NCBI RefSeq assembly: GCF_001191005.1
Contig: NZ_CP012201.1
Location: 3,596,001 to 3,660,000 of the forward strand
Length of the DNA: 64,000 nt
Direction: 5' to 3'
Source of the DNA: Massilia sp. NR 4-1
GTDB lineage: Bacteria; Pseudomonadota; Gammaproteobacteria; Burkholderiales; Burkholderiaceae_D
In this document: positions 35,278 to 44,570 of the stretch, piece by piece
How the letters are laid out: every line of letters starts with the position of its first letter
Position numbering within the stretch: position 1 is the first letter of the stretch
Made by a program: the position numbers and the translations under genes
Notes under the pieces: model-generated
Seen by the model: only the letters and a program-made list of their open reading frames with translations
What the model was told of the DNA's origin: nothing
Database searches by the model: none

Positions 35278-36687
35278 CTACGCATTTTTCTCGAATAATG
35301 CGTAGAACAAGCCATCGTGATCCTGTCCGGCGCCGCCTGCGGGCAGCAACTGACCGGGCGCATCGAGCCGCGTGGCGCCATGGCGCACCGCGAAAGCGGC
35401 CGCCTGCGCCTCGGACTCCTGCGGCCACAACGAGCATGTCACGAACAGCAATTTACCATTGGGCCTTAACATCTGCCAAAGATTGTCTAAAATTTTGGCG
35501 GAAAGTGTTGCAAGTTGGAGGGTGTCGGACTTGCGGCGCAGCCAGCGGATATCCGGGTGGCGACGCACGATGCCGGAGGCCGTGCACGGCACGTCGGCCA
35601 GGATGCGGTCGAACTGCTGGCCATCCCACCAGCCGCGGTCCTGCGCTTCGGCGGCCTGCAAAGTGGCTTGCAATTGCAGGCGGTCGAGATTTTCCTGCAC
35701 GCGCTGCAGGCGTTTCGGATCGGCGTCCAGCGCTGTCAATTTGACATCGGCCAGCTCCAGGATATGGCAAGTCTTGCCGCCGGGCGCGGCGCAGGCGTCC
35801 AGCACGCGCATGCCGTCCTGCACGTCGAGCAGGGTGGCGGCCAGCTGGGCGCCGGAATCCTGCACCGACACCAGGCCCTCGGCGAAGCCCGGGATCAGCT
35901 GCACGCCGACCGGCTTGGCCAGGCGCACGGCGTGCGGCCCGATCTGGCTGGCGGCCAGGCCGGCCTGCTCCAGCAGTTGCAAATAGGCGTCGACCGTACC
36001 CTTGCGCGCGTTGACGCGCAGGGTCAGCGGCGGCGGCGCGTTGCCCGCCTCCAGCACACCCTGCCAATTCTCGGGATAGGCGCTGCGCACCGCATCCATC
36101 CACCACTGCGGATAATTCCACTTGGCGGTGGGCTGCAGCAGGGCCGTTTTCAGCAGGTCCTGGCGCTCGCGCAGGAAGCGGCGCAGCACGGCATTCATCA
36201 TGCCCTTGGCGCGCGCGGTGTCGGGATGGGCGGCGGCGGCCGTCACGGCCTGGTCGACCACGGTGAATTCCTCGTATGGCGCGGCGTCCCCTTCGGCCGC
36301 CGCCATCAGCGGCAGGGCGCAGGCCAGCAGGGCGCCGACCAGCGGCTCCGGCGCCTTGGGCGTCATCAGGGCCGTCAGGGCCTCGCTGCGGCCCAGCTGG
36401 CGCATGGCGCGGTAAGCGATGTCCTGGATCGCGCCGCGCTGCTGGGGCGAGGCGCCGCTGCTGGCGAACACCGCGGCCAGCGCCTGCGGCAGCGCCGTGC
36501 CGCCGCGCACCTGGACCACCGCGTTGGCCGCGCCCAGCAGGGCGAAAGCCAGCGAATCGGGCTTGAGGTCGGCCTTGAACTGCGTCTGCAAGGCGGGTTT
36601 CAGGTCGCGGTGGTGGCTGGCCCGCAGCTTGGGACGGTCGGCCGCGGCCGGCTTGGCCTTCAGGGTCAGCGTTGAACGCTTGTTCAT
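35278..36687 (-). CDS. rsmB: 16S rRNA m5C967 methyltransferase
   Basis: SAM-dependent enzyme that methylates C967 of 16S rRNA. The 469 residues contain an N-terminal NusB-like domain and the methyltransferase core. The SAM-binding motif is DACAAPGGKTCHILEL, with catalytic cysteines in DVPCTASG and VTCSLWPQE. The last is typically LVYSTCS; here it reads LFVTCS, still with Cys. The first 30 residues are Lys/Ala-rich. First gene of the rsmB-DUF4390-ntrY-ntrX-like unit. Confidence 0.95.
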   Translation of the reverse strand: MNKRSTLTLKAKPAAADRPKLRASHHRDLKPALQTQFKADLKPDSLAFALLGAANAVVQVRGGTALPQALAAVFASSGASPQQRGAIQDIAYRAMRQLGRSEALTALMTPKAPEPLVGALLACALPLMAAAEGDAAPYEEFTVVDQAVTAAAAHPDTARAKGMMNAVLRRFLRERQDLLKTALLQPTAKWNYPQWWMDAVRSAYPENWQGVLEAGNAPPPLTLRVNARKGTVDAYLQLLEQAGLAASQIGPHAVRLAKPVGVQLIPGFAEGLVSVQDSGAQLAATLLDVQDGMRVLDACAAPGGKTCHILELADVKLTALDADPKRLQRVQENLDRLQLQATLQAAEAQDRGWWDGQQFDRILADVPCTASGIVRRHPDIRWLRRKSDTLQLATLSAKILDNLWQMLRPNGKLLFVTCSLWPQESEAQAAAFAVRHGATRLDAPGQLLPAGGAGQDHDGLFYALFEKNA

Positions 36688-36920
36688 ATATTAATCCGTG
36701 GGTGGCGCGCGCCCGCCCGCCATCGGGGCCGGACGGTCCCTCGTGAGGCCGTGTTGAGCGCGGAATTCTGCAAAGGGTGGATTGTAGCGGTTCGCGGCCG
36801 AATATTGCGGATTTCCCTCATTTACGCGCGAAATTCGGCAATCGGCGCGCTTCGCGGCGGCGCCGCCGCCGCCGCGCAGCGGCACATCCCCGGCGCGTGT
36901 CCATGCCTGTGGCAAACCAG

Positions 36921-36926
36921 TATAAT
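36921..36926 (+). promoter_or_regulatory. Candidate argS -10 element
   Basis: TATAAT 51 bases before the argS start; the -35 region (TGTCCA at 36898-36903, spacing 17) is weak. It is in the 289-base rsmB-argS divergent gap, which otherwise shows only GC-rich, non-coding sequence. Confidence 0.4.
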
Positions 36927-36976
36927 GTCCCCTCTTTCAGTCGTTAGATAGCGCGGCCCGGCCGCCACCACAGATT

Positions 36977-38686
36977 ATGCTCGCCCAACAAAAACAAGAG
37001 ATTATTGCCCTGTTCCAGGCCGCCCTCGCGCCGATCCTGGCCGGCACCGAAGTGACCGCCAACGTGGTGCTGGAGCGTCCGCGCGATGCCGCCCACGGCG
37101 ATGTCGCCTGCAATATCGCCATGCAGCTGGCCAAACAGCTCAAAATGAACCCGCGCGAACTGGCGCAGAAAATCGTCGCCGCCGTGCTGGAAAACCCGGC
37201 CGGCAAGGCCCTCGTCGCCAGCGCCGACATCGCCGGCCCGGGCTTCATCAATCTGCGCGTGACCGAGGCGTCGAAACAGGCCGTGGTCAACGCCATCCTG
37301 GCGCAAGGCGCCGGCTTCGGCCACAGCAAGGCCGGCAGCGGCAAGCATGTGATCCTGGAATTCGTCTCGGCCAACCCGACCGGCCCGCTGCACGTGGGCC
37401 ACGGCCGCCAGGCGGCGCTGGGCGACGCCCTGGCCTCGCTGTTCCTGGCACAGGGCTTCGGCGTGACCCGCGAGTTCTATTACAACGACGCCGGCGTGCA
37501 GATCCAGACCCTGGCCTCCTCGGTGCAGGCGCGCGCGCGCGGCTTCAAGCCGGGCGACGCGGAATGGCCTGAATCGGCCTACAACGGCGACTATATCGCC
37601 GACATCGCCGCCGACTTCCTGGCCAGGAAAACCGTGTCGGCGTCCGACAGCGAGCCGGTCACCGCTTCCGGCGATGTGAACGATATCGATTCCATCCGCG
37701 CTTTCGCCGTGATCTACCTGCGCAACGAGCAGGACATCGACCTGCAAGCCTTCGGCGTGAAATTCGACAATTACTACCTGGAGTCCTCGCTGTACGCCGA
37801 CGGCAAGGTGGAAGAGGCGGTGGGCGATATGATCGCCAGCGGCCACACCTACGAGGACGGCGGCGCGCTGTGGCTGCGCACCACCGACTTCGGCGACGAC
37901 AAGGACCGCGTGATGCGCAAGTCCGAAGGCGGCTACACCTACTTCGTGCCGGACGTGGCCTACCACCTGGTGAAATTCCAGCGCGGCTTCACCCAGGCCA
38001 TCAATATCCAGGGTTCCGACCACCACGGCACCATCGCGCGCGTGCGCGCCGGCCTGCAATCGCTGAACAAGGGCATCCCGCAGGGCTACCCCGACTACGT
38101 GCTGCACAAGATGGTGACGGTGATGAAAGATGGCGCCGAGGTGAAAATCTCCAAGCGCGCCGGCTCCTACGTGACCGTGCGCGACCTGATCGAATGGTCG
38201 GGCGGCGGCGACATCACCAAGGGCCGCGACGCGGTGCGCTTCTTCCTCATCTCGCGCAAGGCCGATACCGAATTCGTGTTCGACGTCGACGTCGCGCTCA
38301 AGACGTCGGACGAGAATCCGGTGTATTACGTGCAGTACGCCCACGCCCGCATCTGCCGCATGCTGGAACAATGGGGCGGGGACGAGTCCACGCTGGACCA
38401 GGCCGACCTGTCGCCGCTGACCGCGCCGACCGAGCAAGCCATGCTGGCCACCCTGGCCCAGTATCCGGAAATGCTGGCGCGCGCCCAGGCTGAACTGGGC
38501 CCGCACCAGGTGGCCTTCTACCTGCGCGACCTGGCCGCCAACCTGCACAGCTTCTACTTCGCCGAGCGCGTGCTGGTGGACGACGAAGCGCTGAAACTGG
38601 CGCGCCTGGCCCTGGTGGTGGCAACCCGCCAGGTGCTGCGCAATGGCCTGAGCCTGATCGGCGTCTCCGCGCCGAACCAAATGTAA
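36977..38686 (+). CDS. argS: Arginyl-tRNA synthetase
   Basis: Class I synthetase charging tRNA-Arg. 569 residues, with the N-terminal Add-1 domain, the HIGH-like motif in PTGPLHVGHGRQ, and a KMSK-like region at KISKRAG. The C-terminal anticodon-binding domain starts YAHARICRM. Length is normal. The following SPOR gene begins 21 bases later on the same strand. Confidence 0.97.
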   Translation: MLAQQKQEIIALFQAALAPILAGTEVTANVVLERPRDAAHGDVACNIAMQLAKQLKMNPRELAQKIVAAVLENPAGKALVASADIAGPGFINLRVTEASKQAVVNAILAQGAGFGHSKAGSGKHVILEFVSANPTGPLHVGHGRQAALGDALASLFLAQGFGVTREFYYNDAGVQIQTLASSVQARARGFKPGDAEWPESAYNGDYIADIAADFLARKTVSASDSEPVTASGDVNDIDSIRAFAVIYLRNEQDIDLQAFGVKFDNYYLESSLYADGKVEEAVGDMIASGHTYEDGGALWLRTTDFGDDKDRVMRKSEGGYTYFVPDVAYHLVKFQRGFTQAINIQGSDHHGTIARVRAGLQSLNKGIPQGYPDYVLHKMVTVMKDGAEVKISKRAGSYVTVRDLIEWSGGGDITKGRDAVRFFLISRKADTEFVFDVDVALKTSDENPVYYVQYAHARICRMLEQWGGDESTLDQADLSPLTAPTEQAMLATLAQYPEMLARAQAELGPHQVAFYLRDLAANLHSFYFAERVLVDDEALKLARLALVVATRQVLRNGLSLIGVSAPNQM

Positions 38687-38707
38687 TTGCGAAGGACTTC
38701 CCGCACA

Positions 38708-39421
38708 ATGACTTTCCGCCCTACTTCCGTGCAACGCCAGCAAGGCAACACCCTGGTTGGCATCATCATCGGTCTGGTCATCGGTCTTGGCATCGCCGTC
38801 GTGGTGGCGCTGATGATCACCAAGGGCCAGTCGCCGTTCACCGACCGCGCCAGCAAGTCCGGCAAGGCCAGCGAACCGGCCGCAGGCCAGATCTCCGATC
38901 CGAACAAACCGATGTACGGCAATAAGGACGCCGCGCGCGACGCGGCCAAGGACTTCGCGCGGGAAGAACCGAAAGCACCGGTGGTGCGCGAGACCCCGGC
39001 CGCAACGCCGGCCCCGGCGCCGGCCGTCGCCAAGGAAGCGCCGAAAGCGCCGCCGCAGCCGGATGCGCTGCAGCAGGTGGTGGACCGCATCGAAGCGCAG
39101 AACACGCCGAAGACGGCCGCCAAGGCCCCCGCGGCCGGCGCGGCGGCAGCTCCCGCCGCGGCGCCTGCCGCCGCCGGCGACGAGAAATGGGTCTATTATC
39201 TGCAGGCCGGCGCCTTCCGCGAAGCGGCCGACGCCGAGAACACGCGCGCCAAGCTGGCCCTGATGGGCTTCGAAGCCACGGTATCCGACCGTACCACCGA
39301 TACCGGCGTGCTGCACCGCGTGCGCATGGGTCCATTCACCCAGGTGGAAGCCATGAACAAGGTGCGTTCCAAGCTGTCCGAAAACGGCGTCGATGTCGCC
39401 GTCGTCCGCAACCAGCGCTGA
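38708..39421 (+). CDS. SPOR-domain membrane protein (FtsN-like)
   Basis: 237 residues: short cytoplasmic N-terminus, one membrane anchor (TLVGIIIGLVIGLGIAVVVAL, about residues 14-35), a long Ala/Pro/Lys-rich periplasmic linker and a C-terminal SPOR domain (YYLQAGAFREAADAENTRAK to the end). SPOR domains bind denuded glycan at the septum, so the protein is an FtsN-type divisome factor or similar. ATG 38708 is preferred. The position between argS and dsbA is the usual one in Burkholderiales. Confidence 0.9.
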   Translation: MTFRPTSVQRQQGNTLVGIIIGLVIGLGIAVVVALMITKGQSPFTDRASKSGKASEPAAGQISDPNKPMYGNKDAARDAAKDFAREEPKAPVVRETPAATPAPAPAVAKEAPKAPPQPDALQQVVDRIEAQNTPKTAAKAPAAGAAAAPAAAPAAAGDEKWVYYLQAGAFREAADAENTRAKLALMGFEATVSDRTTDTGVLHRVRMGPFTQVEAMNKVRSKLSENGVDVAVVRNQR

Positions 39422-39450
39422 ACCGGCGCATATTCCTGAACGGAGCCACG

Positions 39451-40122
39451 ATGCAATTGCTGAAGAAGATACTCGCTGTCCTCGCCCTGTGCAGCGTGGC
39501 GCTGGGCGCCTCCGCCTCGCCCGCCGACCCGAAAAACGGCGTCGAATACACGACGCTGCCGACGCCGCAGAATACCGACACCGGCAAGAAGATCGAGGTG
39601 ATCGAGTTCTTCGCCTATTACTGCCCGCACTGCAATGCCTTCGAGCCTTCGCTGGCCGAATGGGTGCGCAAGCAGGGCGACAATATCGTCTTCAAGCGCG
39701 TGCACGTCCCGTACGACAACAACACCCTGCCGCAGCAGCGCCTGTTCTACACGCTGGAAGCGCTCGGCCTGCTGGAGCAGTACCACGCCAAGGTCTTCGC
39801 CGCCATGCACAAGGAGCGCAACCGCCTGCGCAGCGACGATGCCGTGTTCGAATGGGCCGCCAAGAACGGTATCGAGCGCAACAAATTCGCCGATGCCTAC
39901 AACTCCTTCGGCGTGGCCGCCAAGGTGCGCCGTTCGGGCGCGCTGATGGAAGCCTACAAGATCGATTCCTGGCCCGCCATCGTCATCGACGGCCGCTTCC
40001 AGACCGCGCCGCATATGGCGCATTCGGCTGCCGGTGGCGCGCAGGACGAAGCGGCCTACCACCAGTCCGCCCTGACGGTGATGGACTACCTGGTGGCCAA
40101 GGCCAAGTCTGAAAAGAAGTAA
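39451..40122 (+). CDS. dsbA: Periplasmic thiol:disulfide oxidoreductase DsbA
   Basis: Introduces disulfide bonds in exported proteins. 223 residues with signal peptide (cleavage near ASA, residue 22). The thioredoxin-fold active site is CPHC (Cys58-Cys61) after VIEFFAYY, and the cis-proline loop is DSWPAIVIDG. ATG 39451 is preceded by GGAG. The DsbA/DsbL-type sequence lacks extra cysteines. Confidence 0.95.
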   Translation: MQLLKKILAVLALCSVALGASASPADPKNGVEYTTLPTPQNTDTGKKIEVIEFFAYYCPHCNAFEPSLAEWVRKQGDNIVFKRVHVPYDNNTLPQQRLFYTLEALGLLEQYHAKVFAAMHKERNRLRSDDAVFEWAAKNGIERNKFADAYNSFGVAAKVRRSGALMEAYKIDSWPAIVIDGRFQTAPHMAHSAAGGAQDEAAYHQSALTVMDYLVAKAKSEKK

Positions 40123-40158
40123 TGTCCACCCCGGCGCGGCTGGGGATCTGAGCGCATC

Positions 40159-40938
40159 ATGGCACTGAACCGCGTTTTCATCACCGGCGCATCGAGCGGC
40201 ATCGGCGCCGCTCTCGCCATGCAATATGCAAGACAGGGCGCCACGCTCGGCCTGCTGGCGCGGCGCGGCGACGTCCTGCAGGCGCTGATCGCCACCCTCC
40301 CCAACGCCGAACGCCACCGCGCCTATGCGGCCGATGTGCGCGACAGCGCCGCCCTGCGCGCCGCCGCCGCGGACTTCCTGGCCCATGCTGGCGGCGTCGA
40401 TGTGGTCATCGCCAATGCCGGCATTTCGCACGGCACGCTGACCGAACTGGAGCAAGACCTGCCGGTATTCGAGGCGGTGTTCGCCACCAATGTCATGGCC
40501 ACCGTCGCCACCTTCTCGCCCTTTATCGCCGCCATGCGCGCGCAGGGAACGCCGGCGCGCCTGGTCGGCATCGCCAGCGTGGCCGGCGTGCGCGGGCTGC
40601 CGGGCGGCGGCGCCTACAGCGCCTCCAAAGCCGCAGTGGCCACTTACTGCGAATCGCTGCGTCTGGAAATGCGGCCGTATGGCATCCAGGTCGTTACCAT
40701 CGCCCCCGGCTATATCGACACGCCGATGACGCAGAAGAATGCCTACGCCATGCCCTTCCTGATGGCGCCCGATCAATTCGCCGCCGCCGCCGTGCAGACC
40801 ATTGCGCGCGGCAGCCGCTATCGCGTGATCCCATGGCAGATGGGCGTGGTTGCCAGAGTGCTGCGCCTGCTGCCCAATTTTATTTACGACCTGGCTTTTA
40901 CAAGGGCGCCGCGCAAAGCGCGCAAGACCGCGATATGA
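40159..40938 (+). CDS. Short-chain dehydrogenase/reductase
   Basis: 259-residue Rossmann-fold oxidoreductase with the dinucleotide motif TGASSGIG, NAG in ANAGIS and the catalytic Tyr-x-x-x-Lys in YSASKAA. The classic SDR size suggests NADP(H) or NAD(H)-linked reduction of a small carbonyl substrate, which cannot be identified. It ends in a basic, hydrophobic C-terminus (FIYDLAFTRAPRKARK) that might touch the membrane. The stop overlaps the birA start (ATGA). Confidence 0.92.
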   Translation: MALNRVFITGASSGIGAALAMQYARQGATLGLLARRGDVLQALIATLPNAERHRAYAADVRDSAALRAAAADFLAHAGGVDVVIANAGISHGTLTELEQDLPVFEAVFATNVMATVATFSPFIAAMRAQGTPARLVGIASVAGVRGLPGGGAYSASKAAVATYCESLRLEMRPYGIQVVTIAPGYIDTPMTQKNAYAMPFLMAPDQFAAAAVQTIARGSRYRVIPWQMGVVARVLRLLPNFIYDLAFTRAPRKARKTAI

Positions 40939-41798
40939 ACAACGATACCAACACCACGCTGAACGCAGCGGCCATCGCGGCCGGCTGCGCCGCCAGCGCC
41001 TCCCACGTCGCCATCGAAGTGGTGGCGGAAACCGGCTCCACCAATGCCGACCTGCTGGCGCGCCTGCCCGGCGCAGCGAAGGCCGCCGCCGTGCCTGGCC
41101 AGGACGGCCAGGATGCGCTGGGCGATACCGGCCTGCTCGACGGCCCCACCCTGCGCATCGCCCATGAGCAGACGGCGGGCCGCGGCCGCGCTGGCCGCCC
41201 CTGGCTGTCCGCGCCGGGCGCCTCGCTGACCTTCTCGCTGGCCTGGCCCTTCAAAGGTCCGCTGCAGCAGCTGGCCGGCCTGCCGCTGGCGGTGGGCGTG
41301 GCCATCGCCGAAACGGTCGCCTCGCTCGGCGTGCCGGTGCAACTGAAATGGCCGAACGATGTGCTGCGCGACAACGCCAAGCTGGCCGGCATCCTGGTCG
41401 AAACCCAGAGCGCGCCCGATGGCCGCATCTGGGCCGTGATCGGCTGCGGCATGAATCTGCTGATGCCCGACGAGCTGGAAGCGGGCATCGGCCGCAGCGA
41501 CGTGGCGTCGGCGCCCTGGCTGGCGCAGATGGAACGCAACGCGCTGGTGGCGGCCCTGCTCAGCCGCCTGGCCGGCACGCTGGCCGAATTCGACGATACC
41601 GGCTTTGCCGCCTTCGCCGAACGCTGGAACGCGCTGCAAGCCTGGCGCGGCGAGCCGGTCAGCATTCTCGACCAGGGCCGGGTCGTGCAGCAAGGCCTGG
41701 CGGCCGGCGTGGATGATATCGGCCGCCTGCTGCTCGACACGCCGTCCGGCCGCATCGCCGTGCTGTCGGGCGACGTTTCGCTGAGGCGCAGTGCATGA
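40935..41798 (+). CDS. birA: Biotin--[acetyl-CoA-carboxylase] ligase
   Basis: Attaches biotin to the carboxyl carrier protein. 287 residues, catalytic domain only: ETGSTNADLL, GRGRAGRPW (biotinyl-AMP loop) and LKWPNDVL, plus a small C-terminal SH3-like domain. The N-terminal helix-turn-helix of the E. coli repressor is missing, so it is a non-regulatory (group I) ligase. A short Ala/Asp-rich insertion lies between the first two motifs. It overlaps both neighbours by four bases (ATGA), indicating a coupled SDR-birA-coaX operon. Confidence 0.95.
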   Translation: MNNDTNTTLNAAAIAAGCAASASHVAIEVVAETGSTNADLLARLPGAAKAAAVPGQDGQDALGDTGLLDGPTLRIAHEQTAGRGRAGRPWLSAPGASLTFSLAWPFKGPLQQLAGLPLAVGVAIAETVASLGVPVQLKWPNDVLRDNAKLAGILVETQSAPDGRIWAVIGCGMNLLMPDELEAGIGRSDVASAPWLAQMERNALVAALLSRLAGTLAEFDDTGFAAFAERWNALQAWRGEPVSILDQGRVVQQGLAAGVDDIGRLLLDTPSGRIAVLSGDVSLRRSA

Positions 41799-42553
41799 AG
41801 CTGTTGATCGACGCTGGCAATACCCGCATCAAATGGGCCCTGGTGGACGAGGTGGACGCCGCGCTCGGCGCCTGGCTCGCTTCCGGCGCCGTCATGCACG
41901 CCGACGCCGCGCGCCTTAGCGGCGACTGGCAAGCCGCGCTGGCCGGGCGCAGCGTGCGCGGCGTGCTGGCCGCAAATGTGGCCGGCGCCGGCGTGCGTGA
42001 AAATCTCGAACGCATGCTGGCCGCCGTGCCGGGCCTGTCCACGCTGGCGATCGAATGGTTCGCCTCCGTGCCCGAACGGGCCGGCCTGCGCAACGGCTAC
42101 CGCAATCCCGGCCAACTGGGCTGCGACCGTTTCGCCGCCGCCATCGGCGCCCATGCGCTGGCGCCGGGCCGTCCCATCATCGTCGCCAACTGCGGCACCG
42201 CCACCACCATCGACGCGCTGACGGCCGACGGCACCTTCCTCGGCGGGATGATCCTGCCCGGCCTGGGCCTGATGGCCACCTCGCTGGCGCGCAACACCGC
42301 CCAGCTGCCGCAGATTGCCCAGGACGCCGTCCTGCCGGCAGGCTTCGCCGACAACACCGACGACGCCATCCTGAGCGGCTGCCTGGCCGCGCAGGCCGGC
42401 GCCATCGAACGCGCATTTACCCTGCACGGCGCCAGCGAATGTATCATCTCGGGCGGAGCGGCGCCGTACATCGCCCGCACCCTCGCCCTGCCGCACCGGC
42501 ATATCGAGAACATCGTCATGATTGGATTGCACGCTGCCGCGCGCAGCGCCTGA
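41795..42553 (+). CDS. coaX: Type III pantothenate kinase
   Basis: First step of coenzyme A synthesis; the feedback-insensitive form found next to birA in betaproteobacteria. 252 residues, ASKHA fold: phosphate-1 motif LIDAGNTRIKWAL, the NPxxLGxDR-like RNPGQLGCDRFAAAIG and the adenosine-side GGMILPGL. Translationally coupled to birA. Confidence 0.96.
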   Translation: MKLLIDAGNTRIKWALVDEVDAALGAWLASGAVMHADAARLSGDWQAALAGRSVRGVLAANVAGAGVRENLERMLAAVPGLSTLAIEWFASVPERAGLRNGYRNPGQLGCDRFAAAIGAHALAPGRPIIVANCGTATTIDALTADGTFLGGMILPGLGLMATSLARNTAQLPQIAQDAVLPAGFADNTDDAILSGCLAAQAGAIERAFTLHGASECIISGGAAPYIARTLALPHRHIENIVMIGLHAAARSA

Positions 42554-42563
42554 AGGATCGACC

Positions 42564-43250
42564 GTGCTGAAACTGCTCTTCTTCCTGCTGCTCGCCGCCA
42601 ATGCCGCGCTGTTTGCGTTTGGCGAAGGCTACCTCGGCCACTTCAGCGGCAGCGAGCGCGAACCGGCGCGCCTGCAAAACCAGCAGAACGCCGACAAGCT
42701 GGCCCTGATCAGCGCCGCCAAAGCCAGTGCCAACGTGGCGGCCGCCGCGCCTGCGCCGCCGCCGGTGGCGAAGGACGAACCGGAAACCATCGCCTGCCTG
42801 GAAATCGGCAACTTCCTGCTGCCCGACGCGCGCCGCTTCGAAGCGCAGATCGCCGCACTCGATCTGGGTGACCGCCAGGCGCGCCGCAACCTGCCCGGCC
42901 AGGAAATCACCGGCTACATCGTCTACATCCCGCCGCAAGGCAGCAAAGAAGGCGCCGACAAGAAAGCCGGCGAGCTGCGCGCGCTCGGCGTCACCAATTA
43001 CTTCGTGATTTCCGACAGCAGCCCGCTGCGCTGGGCCATCTCCCTGGGCGTCTTCAAGACCGAGACCGCCGCCCAGAACCTGCTGGCCGCCCTCAACAAA
43101 CAAGGCGTCCATAGCGCCCGCAGCGCCCCGCGCATGGGCGCCAGCAAGCAGATGGCCTTCCAATTCCGCGGCATCAGCCGCGAAACCAAAGGCAGCCTGC
43201 TGCAAATCGCCGAAAAATTCCCCGCCCAGGAAAGCCGCGCCTGCAAATAA
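42564..43250 (+). CDS. SPOR-domain membrane protein
   Basis: 228 residues starting with GTG 42564, AAGGA upstream. N-terminal membrane anchor (LLFFLLLAANAALFAFG) and a linker, then a periplasmic SPOR-type segment (ITGYIVYIPPQGSKEGADK and SLGVFKTETAAQNLLAAL, about residues 110-200). It is the last gene of the birA-coaX unit. Function is probably septal glycan recognition or envelope regulation. Confidence 0.82.
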   Translation: MLKLLFFLLLAANAALFAFGEGYLGHFSGSEREPARLQNQQNADKLALISAAKASANVAAAAPAPPPVAKDEPETIACLEIGNFLLPDARRFEAQIAALDLGDRQARRNLPGQEITGYIVYIPPQGSKEGADKKAGELRALGVTNYFVISDSSPLRWAISLGVFKTETAAQNLLAALNKQGVHSARSAPRMGASKQMAFQFRGISRETKGSLLQIAEKFPAQESRACK

Positions 43251-43275
43251 GTCCGGCCCGGCGTTCGCAAAAAAT

Positions 43276-43326
43276 GAAAAAAAATGTCCACCATGGTGCC
43301 TGACACCAGGGTGGACATTTTTTGTG
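43276..43326. terminator. Bidirectional terminator with nested inverted repeat
   Basis: AAAATGTCCACC (43281-43292) pairs with GGTGGACATTTT (43310-43321). The 17-base loop contains a second inverted repeat (TGGTG..CACCA) within the palindrome-like GGTGCCTGACACC. T-rich or A-rich tracts on both sides allow termination of both the SPOR gene and rlpA. Confidence 0.85.
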
Positions 43327-43349
43327 CCGGATCAAACTTGGGGACGGGC

Positions 43350-44570
43350 TTAGCGCTGGATGATGAGGGGCTTGAGCTTGAGGGTCGCTGGCAGGCGCTG
43401 GGCGGCTTGGGCGGCGTCTTGGCGGCTGGCGAAGGGGCCACCGTACAGGCGATAGATGCTGCCTACCTGGACGATCTCGTAGTCGGGGCCACTGCCGGCG
43501 GACATCAGCTGGCTGCGCGCGCTTTCGGCGTTTTCCTGGCGCGAGTAGGCGCCAAGCTGCAGGTAGAAGTTGCCTTGGCCTGCGGCTGCGGGTGCAGCGG
43601 CACTGACCAGGGCTGTTTCCCCTGCCGCCTGCACGCCATCGCTGGCGGGTTGAATGCTGCCGGTGTCGGCGCCGGCTGCGCCGAGGGTGCCCGCCTGCGC
43701 TGCCGGCGCGGCTTCCGGAACGCTGCGGCTGACGGCCAGCATCGGCGCGGCTTTCGGCATCGCGCGCGGGGTCTGGCCGCCTTGCTGCCAGGCTGGCTGC
43801 TGCGCAGCAGCTTGCACCGGCGCGGCCTGCACCGGGGCTGTCTGCACAGAGGCGCTCTGCTCGGATGGCAGCGCCACTTGGCGCGCGCCGGTATCGCCGC
43901 TTTTCTTGCGCGCTTCCGCCATGGCCGCCATATCGGACGGCAGCAGGCGCACCACTTCCAGCTGGTGGCTGCCTTTGCCCAGCAGGCCAAGTTTCAGCGC
44001 GGCCGTGTAAGAGACGTCGATGATGCGGGTCGAGTGGAATGGTCCGCGGTCGTTGATGCGCACCACCACCACATTGCCGTTATCCAGGTTCGTGACCTTG
44101 GCATAGGACGGAATAGGCAGCGTCGGGTGGGCCGCCGTCATCTTGTACATATCGTACAACTCGCCGGACGAGGTGCGCTGGCCGTGGAATTTCTTGCCAT
44201 ACCAGGTGCCCAGGCCGCGCTGCACGAAAGGCTTGTCACCGGAGATCGGCGTATAGGTTTTGCCCAGCACGACGTAGGGGCGGTTGGCGCGCGGCAGCGG
44301 CGGCTCTTCGCGCGGTTCGGCGTCCGGGGTTTGCATCAGGTTGGGCGGCGGATTCTCGCCCGGACCATCGTCCTTGTAGTAGCCGCCGCGTCCCGAATTC
44401 GCCGGCGGCAGCACCGGCACACCCGGTTCCTGGGCGCGCGGCTTGGCGGCGGGCGGCGTGGGCGCCGGCTTGGATGGGGGATTCAGCGGCACGCTGGTAC
44501 ATCCAGCCAGCGCCAGCAGGGCCAGTGCGAGCGCACCGGCCGCGCAGCGTTGAAGGGTGTTTTGCATCAT
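43350..44570 (-). CDS. rlpA: RlpA septal lytic transglycosylase lipoprotein
   Basis: 406 residues: lipoprotein signal (LLALAGCTSV), Pro-rich linker, and a double-psi beta-barrel RlpA domain about residues 115-210 (GTWYGKKFHGQRTSSGE, INDRGPFHSTRIIDVS). An Ala/Gln/Pro linker with repeated AAPVQAA-like units and a C-terminal SPOR domain (FYLQLGAYSRQENAES to the end) follow. RlpA cleaves denuded glycan at the septum. The start overlaps the rodA stop (ATGA), the same rodA-rlpA order as E. coli. Confidence 0.95.
   Translation of the reverse strand: MMQNTLQRCAAGALALALLALAGCTSVPLNPPSKPAPTPPAAKPRAQEPGVPVLPPANSGRGGYYKDDGPGENPPPNLMQTPDAEPREEPPLPRANRPYVVLGKTYTPISGDKPFVQRGLGTWYGKKFHGQRTSSGELYDMYKMTAAHPTLPIPSYAKVTNLDNGNVVVVRINDRGPFHSTRIIDVSYTAALKLGLLGKGSHQLEVVRLLPSDMAAMAEARKKSGDTGARQVALPSEQSASVQTAPVQAAPVQAAAQQPAWQQGGQTPRAMPKAAPMLAVSRSVPEAAPAAQAGTLGAAGADTGSIQPASDGVQAAGETALVSAAAPAAAGQGNFYLQLGAYSRQENAESARSQLMSAGSGPDYEIVQVGSIYRLYGGPFASRQDAAQAAQRLPATLKLKPLIIQR

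Noticed and set aside
40935..41798. BirA as a biotin-operon repressor
   Set aside because: The N-terminal helix-turn-helix is missing; the protein starts directly at the catalytic domain.
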